A DNA stretch of 19,533 nt from Basidiobolus heterosporus B8920 (Eukaryota > Basidiobolomycota > Basidiobolomycetes > Basidiobolales > Basidiobolaceae), in NCBI GenBank assembly GCA_000697455.1, contig JNET01031337.1:1-19533 (forward strand), given 5' to 3'. Shown here one piece after another: positions 8,640-16,500 of this stretch. The notes under the pieces were generated by a model. That model ran no database searches. It had not been told where the DNA came from and was given only the letters and a program-made list of their open reading frames with translations. Position 1 is the first letter of the stretch, and each line of letters opens with the position of its first letter. A program made the translations under genes and the position numbers.

Positions 8640-9746
8640 TTAGAATTGTTTGGCAAGTAAGAATCCGAGAATGGCTACAACCCCACCAATCAACGCGCTA
8701 TTGAGACTGAAGTTGGAGGCTTTGGCTGGGTGAGCATGTAGGCCGAAAGAGCCGGGCACATCTGAACCATCCTTAGCGTAGTACTTGGCAAAGAAGTCGT
8801 TCTGAAGCCAAAGGACCTTGTTAAAGGCTAAGATGACGCGAAGTTCAAGTTCTCTCTCAAGCTTCAAAGTGCTGACTGCCCACATTAAAGTGCTTTCAAC
8901 GAAACCAAGAAGTGCAGAGATGTGAACATATTCAACGTTGATCTTGGACTTCTTTCCGGGGATATCGGTATGGATCTTGGCAACCCAGTCTAGGTATTTG
9001 ATCATTCGTTCGTCGTAGGGGTTGGTTAAGAGACGGCCAATATAACGAGTCAGCATGTCTTTACGGTATTTAATTTGAGAGCTATCTACTTTGAGATCCC
9101 TGACGTCCTCGACAACCTCTCCGGCGTACCCCTCATGGCGCTTAGCCATAGATTGCCAGGTGATATCAAAGGATCTGAGCTTGTCATAGACAGCATCCAC
9201 TAGAACAGCACCGAGTGGTGCAAGTTGCTCGGAGACCGATTTGATAGCCTCAACATCTTCGTCGGTAAAATCAACAAATTTGGCGACATATTTGTAGCGA
9301 TAGACCGGGTCTGTATGGATAAGAGCACGGTCCACATGGTCCATTTTTACCTCCTTTGGGGTGGCTTTTTTGTCGGAACGACCGAGAACATCAGCGCGAG
9401 TGGTCTCAGCCACTGAAACAACCTTAGCGATGATCTCTTCAGACACATTGAAATCACGTAGGGCTTTGCCAAGATCATCAATGACTGCGTCAAAATGTTC
9501 ATCTTGGAGCTTGAGATGGCGATGAGCAACATTCATCTTTTTTCCATTGAACGTAGGGCCACCGAAGGCAAAAGCCAGGAACTTGGACTGCATGACGCGC
9601 TGTTTCTCCATGTCCACACCAACAAAGAAGTGCTTTATTCTTTCATCATGAAGAACGTATTTACTGTAAAATACATCGACCACTTGAGCGATGATTTCTT
9701 CCCCACCTAGAGTTTCGTAAAGAGTCTTTTCAACGACAGACGACAT
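8640..9746 (-). CDS. Two-domain globin: truncated haemoglobin (group I) fused to protoglobin/globin-sensor domain, C-terminal membrane anchor
   Basis: Single-exon gene, 368 aa. Residues about 8-123 are a truncated haemoglobin of the group I (TrHbN) kind: KTLYETLGGEEII, VFYSKYVLHDERIKHFF (candidate B10 Tyr27), AFGGP, and HRHLKLQDEHFDAVIDDL with His84 as the likely proximal haem ligand. Residues about 147-325 match the fungal globin-sensor/protoglobin family: FVDFTDEDVEAI, VYDKLRSFDIT, YLDWVAKIHTDIPGKK with His259 as the likely haem ligand, then VEYVHISALLGFVE and LWLQNDFFAKYY. A Lys/Asp-rich linker joins them. The last 22 residues (SALIGGVVAILGFLLAKQF region) form one hydrophobic helix at the very C terminus, typical of a tail anchor (outer mitochondrial membrane or ER). 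Likely roles are O2/NO binding, NO dioxygenation or redox sensing at a membrane. The start is the ATG at 9746; the longer frame to 9779 opens with GTG. Confidence 0.9.
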   Translation of the reverse strand: MSSVVEKTLYETLGGEEIIAQVVDVFYSKYVLHDERIKHFFVGVDMEKQRVMQSKFLAFAFGGPTFNGKKMNVAHRHLKLQDEHFDAVIDDLGKALRDFNVSEEIIAKVVSVAETTRADVLGRSDKKATPKEVKMDHVDRALIHTDPVYRYKYVAKFVDFTDEDVEAIKSVSEQLAPLGAVLVDAVYDKLRSFDITWQSMAKRHEGYAGEVVEDVRDLKVDSSQIKYRKDMLTRYIGRLLTNPYDERMIKYLDWVAKIHTDIPGKKSKINVEYVHISALLGFVESTLMWAVSTLKLERELELRVILAFNKVLWLQNDFFAKYYAKDGSDVPGSFGLHAHPAKASNFSLNSALIGGVVAILGFLLAKQF

Positions 9747-9780
9747 GTTAATACTTTGAATATGCAAAAGCCTAGACACA

Positions 9781-9795
9781 ACTATATTTATATTT
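9781..9795 (-). promoter_or_regulatory. TATA-like region of the globin gene
   Basis: The minus strand reads AAATATAAATATAGT, 35-50 nt before the ATG at 9746. Confidence 0.4.
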
Positions 9796-9823
9796 CTCCA
9801 TTCTCATCAATTTTATTAGGAAC

Positions 9824-10061
9824 TTCCAGAAACAGAAGATGATTGGTCAGAATCGATGAAAAATCAAGTTCAAATATGGAATTTTGAGTTTGAAAAATCA
9901 TTTCATCGAGGTGTATTGGTGGGGATGGAATTTGACTTTGTGGAGATATCGAAGTAGGGGAAGGTTTGGCGGTTCCAAGAGAGACGATTACAAATCCTTT
10001 TCTGTAATCAAATCCTGCCTATATTTGGCTTGAGTTGATTCCTGAATATAAGATTCATGAA
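9824..10061. promoter_or_regulatory. Heat-shock-element-like TTCnnGAA sites
   Basis: TTCCAGAA at 9824-9831 is followed in reverse by a near-third unit (minus strand TTCTGGAAGTTCC). TTCCTGAA at 10039-10046 and TTCATGAA at 10054-10061 lie 15 bp apart. Three in about 240 bp is more than chance would give, but none has a full three-unit HSE, so regulation by Hsf1 is only suggested. Confidence 0.3.
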
Positions 10062-10317
10062 TTAAATCGGCAAACATAAGTTAATCGAGTATTTAGGAAC
10101 AATCGTAACAAAAGGTCACATCATCTTTGTTGATGTCATTTAACTCGTCACCTCGAAAGTTAGCAAATCGCTCAATAAGCAGTGATAATACGTTCTCCTT
10201 ATGTGCAATGTTGTCATACTCCCTTTGCTAAGAATGGTGGTGATTAGGCAGTCAATCCACAGTCATCTATGAAATAAAGCGACGTAACTTTCCACCTTCG
10301 TATGGGATTTAAACGGC

Positions 10318-10325
10318 TATATATA
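10318..10325 (+). promoter_or_regulatory. TATA box of the 102-aa protein gene
   Basis: TATATATA 48 nt upstream of the ATG at 10373. Confidence 0.5.
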
Positions 10326-10372
10326 CCAAGATACTCTACATACTCTACTTATCCGCTAAATTCCATATACAA

Positions 10373-10681
10373 ATGTCAGCCTTGATCAGATCCACTACTG
10401 TTACCCGTAGCCTCCTCAGCCCTCACAAGGCAACCTGGATAGCCCTTCGGAGAATGAGCAACACAGGGTACGGGAACCACGGCACCGAGAATCCAAAAAA
10501 GAAACAAGAGGCAACTGAGAAAGAATTTGACCGCAACACTTCCCAACCTACTAAAAGCCAATCCTCCAAAGGCTCTGTAGACACACCAGTCGACTCTGAT
10601 GTGGGTGGATCCCAAAAGCTTCCAAAATCCACTGAAGATCCCACAAATTCAGTTCGTAAAAATGTAGCTCATGAAGATTAA
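10373..10681 (+). CDS. Small hydrophilic protein with mitochondrial-type N terminus, unrecognised
   Basis: 102 aa, single exon. The first 28 residues (MSALIRSTTVTRSLLSPHKA, then TWIALRRM) have Arg/Ser/Thr and hydrophobics with no acidic residue, a good mitochondrial presequence. The rest (NTGYGNHGTENPKKKQ onwards) is highly polar, rich in Lys, Ser, Thr, Pro, Asp and Gly, with no hydrophobic core, and probably disordered. I do not recognise a family; low-complexity composition like this occurs in stress-protectant (LEA-like) proteins, but no LEA motif is present. A TATA box at the right distance, a clean ATG context (CAAATG) and an AATAAA overlapping the stop (10681-10686) support a real gene. 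It is followed 135 bp later by a second gene of the same general kind, in the same direction. Confidence 0.65.
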   Translation: MSALIRSTTVTRSLLSPHKATWIALRRMSNTGYGNHGTENPKKKQEATEKEFDRNTSQPTKSQSSKGSVDTPVDSDVGGSQKLPKSTEDPTNSVRKNVAHED

Positions 10682-10686
10682 ATAAA
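10681..10686 (+). terminator. Possible poly(A) signal overlapping the stop codon
   Basis: AATAAA whose first base is the last base of the TAA stop of the 102-aa gene. The next gene's TATA box begins about 80 bp later, so the transcript must end soon. Confidence 0.35.
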
Positions 10687-10763
10687 TGACATCATTCCAA
10701 ATGACGTTTCAAGGTGACGTTTGGGTTACGACTGAGATCCACAAGGATGCAGTGAATATTCCT

Positions 10764-10772
10764 AGCATATAT
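10764..10772 (+). promoter_or_regulatory. TATA box that decides the start of the 167-aa protein gene
   Basis: CATATATAAC lies only about 20 nt before the ATG at 10786 but about 50 nt before the ATG at 10816. The second spacing matches that of the neighbouring gene, so 10816 (context GCAAATGTC) is preferred. Confidence 0.45.
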
Positions 10773-10815
10773 AACAAGTATATCCATGAGCAACATAAAG
10801 CATAATCTCTTGCAA

Positions 10816-11462
10816 ATGTCTCTTCGCACTCTAATTACCTCTAGCTCTCACACAGCTTCACTTAGATCAGCACTGTATATACGCGCACCCATTGGAACAC
10901 AAATCCACCGTTTCTCCGGATCAGCCTTCGCACTAGACCATAAATCCTACAGTGTGGATGAATTCTCGAGGTTCCTAGAGTCTAAATCGCCAACGGTAAG
11001 CTTGGTCAATGCAAAAGAAAATCAAGCCCACCTAATGCTAACCCACCAACCAATACATTAGCAAACATTCAACCTATCCGTCCGGCAACCTAGTGAATCT
11101 TCAAAGCAAGGAGACGAAGCTGTAGGCTACTCTGTGACAGGTAATACAATATAGCATATCACCGATCTACTCATCTCTCACCCTTTACCCTTCACTCAAT
11201 TGGAACTATTTCTTTAGTGGAGGCGATCCAGAAAAGTTTGAATGAAATAGAAGACAAGGAATCGGATCGTTTCTTGGTGGAGGGTAATAACGAGATTGTG
11301 TACATGTCCAAGACGGAAGTGAAACCCAAATTCGAAGTAAAACTACAAAAACTAACCCAGCAAAAATCAGAAGCTGGCATGGAACGAAACATGGAATGGA
11401 GTGCCAAAGATCAGAAAGTTAATGAAACCACAGATAAACCTGGCTCCCAACCAATTAGTTAG
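10816..11462 (+). CDS. Unrecognised protein with mitochondrial-type N terminus
   Basis: Three exons: 10816-10995, 11062-11140 and 11218-11462; introns of 66 nt (TGCTAAC branch site near 11036, ATTAG acceptor) and 77 nt; 167 aa. The N terminus (MSLRTLITSSSHTASLRSAL, then IRAPIGTQIHRFSGSAF) is basic and Ser/Thr-rich without acids for 35 residues, so mitochondrial import is likely. The mature part is charged: HKSYSVDEFSRFLESK, VEAIQKSLNEIEDKESDRF, an EVKPKFEVKLQKL segment of alternating charge, and a polar tail. No membrane segment and no family that I know. Splice signals, frame continuity across two introns and the TATA box support a real gene. It converges with the ABC transporter, with only 74 bp between stops. 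If the ATG at 10786 were used, ten residues would be added. Confidence 0.7.
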
Positions 11463-11482
11463 ATCTTCCCAAAAGTCGATGA

Positions 11483-11502
11483 TTTATTCGGATTTCAATA
11501 AA
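11483..11502. terminator. Back-to-back poly(A) signals for convergent genes
   Basis: AATAAA on the plus strand at 11497-11502 (for the 167-aa gene) and TTTATT at 11483-11488, that is AATAAA on the minus strand (for the ABC transporter). They lie in the 74-bp gap, so the two transcripts probably overlap at their 3' ends. Confidence 0.45.
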
Positions 11503-11536
11503 TTTCTCATTCATCTCAGTTATTCATTTGTTCTAA

Positions 11537-13802
11537 TTACATCTGCATCATTTGTCCCTCAATTAATTTCTTGAAGGGTCCTTCGTGTGAAACCAAGTTC
11601 TCGTATGTATCCATCTCAGCGATCTGGCCATTGTCGAGGCAGATCACAACATCGGAATTCTTCAGAGTGGAGAGACGGTGAGCAATGGTGATTACTGTAC
11701 GATTCTGGGTGAGTCGATCGAGCGCTTCCTGGACCAATTTTTCATTCTCGCTGTCCAAAGCGCTGGTAGCCTCGTCTAAGATCAAAAGAATCGGATTGCA
11801 CAACAATGCTCTGGCAATGGCGATTCTGTGGATGAATTACTCGCAATTAGTCTAACGTCAAATCGAAATACAATCACATGTTTTGATTACCTCTGCTTTT
11901 GCCCACCGCTCAAAGCAACTCCACGCTCCCCGACGTACGTGTCCAAGCCCTCTGGGAATTCCGAGATGAACCCGCAGTTGGCAATTTTGGCGGCCTCCTC
12001 GATCTCTGAATCCTGAGCGTCAGGCTTGCCGTAGCGTATGTTCTCCCGAATGGTACTAGCAAAGAGCACTGGCTCTTGGCTAACAATGGCGATTTGGTTG
12101 TGCCACCAATGAAGATCCAAATCCTTCAAGTCCACCCCATCGATCTTGACAGTTCCATTTGTAGGATCGTAGAACCGTAGCAGAAGTGATCCGATGGTTG
12201 TTTTACCAGCACCGGATGCTCCAGCAATGGCAAGAACAGAATGTGCATCTAAGGTGAAGTTGAGTTGTTTGAATACCTGGTTATCTGGACGAGTGGGATA
12301 CGCAAAATCAACGTTCGAGAATTCGATCTTTCCTTTAAGGTCGGGGATAGTCTCCCGACCATTTACTAAGTTTTCTGGTCTACGTTCCAACAATTCAAAG
12401 AGTCTAGTACAAGCACTCAAACCTTTCATGGTTTCCGCGAAGAAGGATGCCAATCCCATCATGGAATAACCAGCGTAGGCAGTATACATAAGGAAAGAAG
12501 ATAACGCGCCGATAGAAAGCTCATTGTTGAGGACCATGGTTCCTCCCATAGACAACACCGCCAAGACCGTCAGATTTCCTGACATACCAGCAACCCCGTA
12601 GAAGATTCCACTAGCATATGCCTCTTTTTTGGCCAGCTCCAGAACACTGTTTGCTTGACTTTCGTAAAATTGTACTTCTATCTCTTCTTTGGTGAAGGCA
12701 CGAACAGTACGTATATTACTGATACGCTCCTCGGCAGTCACATTGATATCACTCAAAGCATCTTGGGTGGAACGAGAAAGCCTCTTGACGCGTCTGCCAT
12801 ACATGGCAGCTCCGATAGCGAATGGTGGGACAAAACCCATCATAGTCAAGGAAAGTTTGGGAGAAACATAAACCATCATACCAAAGCCTGCGATAGCTGA
12901 CGCCATACTTCTCAATCCATCGGATAAGTTGTTAGTGACAGTCTTAGCTGCCACAGTGGTATCTAATGTCAACCGACTCACTAGGTCAGAGCTACGTGTT
13001 GCATCAAAGAAAGCTATTTCCTGGCTCATGATACTGCGATAAAGGCTAGTTCGGAGACGGGCGGTAATTCGCTCGTTGGCCAACTTCATTGTTACTACGC
13101 GTCCGAAATTGGCGAACCCACCCAGCACAAAAATACCGGCAAGCGCAGTAAAAAATTGGTTTGGTGTCATGTCAAGAGGAGCTGAAGTTTTTTTCGTTAC
13201 CACGTCAACAATTCGGCCTATGAGATATGGTACAGACTGTGGACGAGTTAATTATCTAACCCACACAGAAACAAAAACCCTTGAAGTAATACTAACCATG
13301 GTGATGGCTGAGGAAGTACATAAACAGAATAATCCGGCTATTTTACAAGAATCGACCGAGTCAAAAGGAAATGTTTACGTTAAGGGTGAGTTCAGCGAGA
13401 AAGTGTAGCAAACTATTTCCACTTACCAAGCATTTTTGGAATATCTGGACTAGATAAAGCCAGTAATTTCCTCAGGCCACCTTTCTTTTTCTTTTCTTTT
13501 ATTACCTGAACTGTCTCGTTAAGAACCTCAGCTTGTTGACGTTCCAGCTGCATAATTTCGTTCCAGAAGTCAACTTTTTCGTTTATATCTAGAACGCCAG
13601 GCAACGTAGTCACAGTCCGATATGTCATGTTTTCTACAGTTGTGGATAGACTTCGAAGTCCGACTCCAAGTCGGCTAGACCGAAGTCGGTTTAACGAGAC
13701 ATGTGGTAAACGTCGTAATTGTTGAGAAGCAAACCGACAATTCTGGACATTATGACAGGAAAAGGGAATGGTACGCTTTGAAGCGTTCAGATGGGTATAC
13801 AT
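11537..13802 (-). CDS. MDL1: Mitochondrial ABC half-transporter, Mdl1/ABCB10-type
   Basis: Inner-membrane ABCB half-transporter (yeast Mdl1 exports peptides from the matrix; ABCB10 is linked to haem synthesis). Four exons: 13802-13427, 13337-13297 (only 41 nt), 13236-11891 and 11825-11537; introns 89, 60 and 65 nt; 683 aa. Residues 1-55 are an Arg-rich presequence ([20 protein letters not shown]). A helical, charged segment (residues about 75-110) follows, then the six-helix membrane domain starting at about 126 ([20 protein letters not shown], across introns 1 and 2). The ATPase domain starts at about 440: Walker [10 protein letters not shown] (478-486), Q-loop Gln526 in VSQEPVLF, signature LSGGQKQR (581-588), Walker B ILLILDE (600-606) and switch His637 in TIAHRLS. 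All catalytic residues are present. It functions as a dimer. ABCB8 is an alternative orthology. Confidence 0.92.
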
Positions 13803-14113
13803 ATTACAGAGACCGAAAGCAATATATATTCACCAACAACAAAAGGACTGGACAATCTTAGAAATACCTGGATAACCTGAAGGGAAACTTAATTTTGAAC
13901 AATAAATTTGAGAAAAGGAGAATTCTTAGTTCAACCAATTCCCTATTAAAATCCGGCTTTCATCAAACCTTAAAGATTATTGATCCTAAATGAAATGAAT
14001 TATGGCATTCCCCAAGATAATACCATGGGAAAATGAACCATCAAACCATGGTTATTTGCCAGTCACCAAACAGTTTAGAGTGGCAATTTCCCAGAGCCCC
14101 CGTATTTAAGCAG

Positions 14114-14125
14114 CCCTAACCCTAA
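14114..14125 (-). promoter_or_regulatory. Telobox-like element, left
   Basis: CCCTAACCCTAA, two units of the TTAGGG-type telomere repeat. Such teloboxes are bound by Myb-type factors (Tbf1/TRF-like) in fungal and plant promoters. It is 312 bp upstream of the ABC transporter start. Confidence 0.45.
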
Positions 14126-14160
14126 TGATCAACAATGGCAACAAGTAACCTTCTGCAAAA

Positions 14161-14385
14161 ATGAAGTACTTGCCAAGTATTTACCTCCAACCTGTTGCCT
14201 TGGCATATTCACCCTGGCACTCATCCCTTCATCTCATCATCCTCAACCTGATCGCCATTGTCAGAAACAACCTATTTGATCTTATATTACTGTACATACA
14301 TAAATATCAGCATACAAAGAAGTTTATCCAATCTCTGTCGTTTAGAATTCCAAGTATGGATCGAAATGGATCTTCGCTGATCTGA
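14161..14385 (+). CDS. Doubtful 74-aa hydrophobic ORF
   Basis: An ATG in good context (AAAAATGAAG) opens a 74-codon frame, with a TATA-like CGTATTTAAG about 55 nt upstream. The product is leucine/isoleucine-rich in the middle (HLIILNLIAIVRNNLFDLIL), so it could form one membrane segment, and ends in a polar tail. No family is recognised, and an AT-rich intergenic region can produce such a frame by chance. The position between two inverted telobox-like elements is curious. Confidence 0.2.
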   Translation: MKYLPSIYLQPVALAYSPWHSSLHLIILNLIAIVRNNLFDLILLYIHKYQHTKKFIQSLSFRIPSMDRNGSSLI

Positions 14386-14415
14386 TTGGGGAATGTTCCA
14401 TCCATGTGGTCGCCA

Positions 14416-14428
14416 AGGGTTAGGGTTT
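14416..14428 (+). promoter_or_regulatory. Telobox-like element, right
   Basis: AGGGTTAGGGTTT, two units of the telomere-type repeat in the opposite orientation to the left element, 330 bp upstream of the kinase ATG. Confidence 0.45.
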
Positions 14429-14757
14429 GTGCAAATAGCCTTACCGCAGGAGTTGAATGATGATCAATAGAAATATAAAAGCATCATGACGTTAGTTCAT
14501 TAATATCGAATTGTGAAGATTCCAAAAAAATACCAGATTTATCGAAGTTTTCGTTTAGATAAATACCTAAACCATGAATTTTTTGTCCATTGATCAAAAC
14601 AAAATTCCTCTACTATTTCGGACAAACTAGATTCAAGTTCACTTTTTCATTCACCCTTGACTTGACGTATCTAACGTTCTCTTAACGTTTCCTTTTAAAC
14701 CCCACTTGTATCGGTTCATTTTATCCATTCCTATCCTTTAGCCGTACCTAACTTAGA

Positions 14758-15981
14758 ATGGTCACCTTCTCTCCTGACTTTTGGGCTCCTGCTATGGATT
14801 CGAATGTCCGACGTAGAGCGGAGCCTGGGCTTTTTGGGGAGACGTCAGCAACGCGTGGTGAAAAAACTCCTTTTCCCAAGACCACTCCAAGCAATGTTTT
14901 TTCCCTTCCGCTTCCAGAGCCCGATAACAATAACTCCTATTCGGACGATTCGGATTCCGAACAGGGTAAGAAGAACATCCTACAGCGTATCTTCAACTCA
15001 CCTCCACCCTCAGAGAATGGTGAGAGTAAGCGTGCAGCCATGAAGCGGGAAAACACTCTCAACAAGAAGTATATCTGTGATAAGGGATGTATTGGACGTG
15101 GTGCAACTGCAGTTGTTCGTCTTGCTCATAAAATCGACTCAGCTAATAGTGATAAACAATACGCTGTGAAATCGTTTCGTCGTCGTAGAAAGGATGAAGG
15201 GGAGCGTGAATATGTTAAGAAATTGACTTCAGAATTTTGTATTTCCTCCTCCTTACATCATGTCAACGTGGTAGAAACCATAGATCTGGTTTTGGACGAG
15301 AACGAACAATGGTGCGAAGTGATGGAGTTTTGTTCTGGTGGTGATTTGTATCATGTCATTAAGGATGGATCCATGTCTACCACCGAAATCAACTGTTGCT
15401 TCAAGCAATTGATTCAAGGTGTTGCTTATTTACATTCTATGGGAGTTGCTCACCGTGACATTAAACCCGAAAATCTTCTTCTCGACTGTAATGGTCACCT
15501 TAAAATCACCGATTTCGGTGTCTCGGATGTGTTCAGAATGTGTTGGGAACGCCAAGCTCACCTCTCCCGTGGTATCTGTGGCTCTGAACCATACATTGCC
15601 CCAGAAGCGTTTACAAATAAAGAGTACGATGCTCGTGAGGTGGATATCTGGGCCTGCGGGATTGTATACTATGCCATGCTGTATCGTGGAATTCCTTTCC
15701 GAACTGCTACGAAGAATGACCCTAACTACAAGAACTACTTGGAACTTCGACGCCTTGGTGCGTACGAGCCACTCAACAAACTACCACCTGGGTGTCGAGA
15801 ACTTTTCACGCGTATCCTGGAACCTAATCCTGCCGAGCGCATCACAATGGAAGACATACTGGAGGACGAATGGTTTAAAAGTATTGAGGTTTGTGACAAT
15901 TGTGAGTCAACACAGGGATATCACCGTCACTTCACAGAGGAGATGGAACTGAAACGAAATTCAAGCGCAAGGAATTCTTGA
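14758..15981 (+). CDS. Serine/threonine protein kinase, Hal4(Sat4)/Hal5-like
   Basis: 407 aa, one exon. The N-terminal 100 residues are low-complexity, Ser/Pro/acid-rich. The kinase domain runs from about 105 to 374: Gly-rich loop GRGATAVV (113-120), ATP-anchoring Lys138 (YAVKSF), RRRRKDEGEREYVKKLTSEF followed by SSLHHVNVVET, catalytic HRD (232-234) in AHRDIKPENLLL, DFG (252-254) and APE (281-283) after GSEPYI. The blocks REYVKKLTSEFCI, SSLHHVNVVETIDLV and CCFKQLIQGVAYLHSMG closely resemble yeast Hal4/Hal5/Npr1-family kinases, which regulate K+ and nutrient transporters at the plasma membrane. HRDIKPENLLL is the general kinase form rather than the HRDLKLDN form of yeast Hal4/5, so one-to-one orthology is uncertain. 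All catalytic residues are present. AATAAA at 16163-16168 is a likely poly(A) signal. Confidence 0.9.
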   Translation: MVTFSPDFWAPAMDSNVRRRAEPGLFGETSATRGEKTPFPKTTPSNVFSLPLPEPDNNNSYSDDSDSEQGKKNILQRIFNSPPPSENGESKRAAMKRENTLNKKYICDKGCIGRGATAVVRLAHKIDSANSDKQYAVKSFRRRRKDEGEREYVKKLTSEFCISSSLHHVNVVETIDLVLDENEQWCEVMEFCSGGDLYHVIKDGSMSTTEINCCFKQLIQGVAYLHSMGVAHRDIKPENLLLDCNGHLKITDFGVSDVFRMCWERQAHLSRGICGSEPYIAPEAFTNKEYDAREVDIWACGIVYYAMLYRGIPFRTATKNDPNYKNYLELRRLGAYEPLNKLPPGCRELFTRILEPNPAERITMEDILEDEWFKSIEVCDNCESTQGYHRHFTEEMELKRNSSARNS

Positions 15982-16500
15982 AGTAGGGGAGGGGGACCTC
16001 TTGTTTATCCCACTTCACATCACATCTTTCGCATCTTTCGTGTACCATAGACCGCTCGGCCAATTACTATTTTTAGTGCAAACTATTTTTCTTGGTTGAA
16101 AATCACATTAACTTGTACAGTCAATCTCGTCTCACCCATCGCTTCATTCATTGTTTAGTTCTAATAAAGTTTAATCAGTTCAACCTATGTTTAAGATCCA
16201 ACGCCCAGCTTTCATATGATCAAAATTCAAACCTCGTTTAACCTAGAGTTTCACTTGCACGAGAGGAGAGATCTAACAGTTCCATCAAGGTTCACGAGAA
16301 AGATTTCGGGGCGTTTGATCCATCACAAACATTGGCGTTGAAGGCATGATCAAATTCACCGGATTTTTGGGTGATTTTTTTCTTTTTTTTCGTTGACACG
16401 AATGGGAAATCAACCAGCAAATCCATTAAAAAAAGGTTTCTATTATTTGAGGTGTAGTTTACCCTGGGTGGGTATTTTTTTTATAGAATCACTTGGAATC
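15982..16500. other. Intergenic: kinase 3' UTR and helicase promoter/leader
   Basis: No separate gene is supported. AATAAA at 16163-16168 marks the probable kinase transcript end. A T-rich tract (about 16372-16390) precedes the first in-frame upstream ATG of the helicase at 16402. A GTTTCT...TTTATAG stretch between about 16435 and 16486 could be a leader intron. Confidence 0.5.

Larger units (their letters stand above)
9747..10372. other. Divergent promoter region between the globin gene and the first small plus-strand gene
   Basis: About 626 bp, no ORF supported. It contains three TTCnnGAA heat-shock-element-like dimers (9824-9831, 10039-10046, 10054-10061), an AGGGG (9956-9960), and a perfect inverted repeat GATTACA...TGTAATC with a 10-bp loop (9986-10009). 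Confidence 0.5.
13803..14757. other. Divergent intergenic region between the ABC transporter and the kinase
   Basis: About 955 bp. It holds an inverted pair of two-unit telomere-like boxes (14114-14125 and 14416-14428) about 290 bp apart, each about 310-330 bp from the start of one flanking gene. Between them is a weak 74-codon ORF. TGACG half-sites occur near 14486 and 14663, and a TTTTAAA at about 14693 lies 60 nt before the kinase ATG. Confidence 0.55.

Noticed and set aside
9747-9779. Longer globin N terminus
   Set aside because: The extension begins with GTG and would reach towards the TATA-like region; the ATG at 9746 begins right before the globin fold.
13981-14430. Larger inverted repeat or mobile element bounded by the telobox pair
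   Set aside because: Sequence next to the two boxes does not pair; a short CATTCCCCAA match is in the wrong order for nested arms, and there is no target-site duplication.
15419-15952. 177-codon plus-strand frame inside the kinase gene
   Set aside because: It lies in another frame of a fully conserved kinase domain; a shadow.
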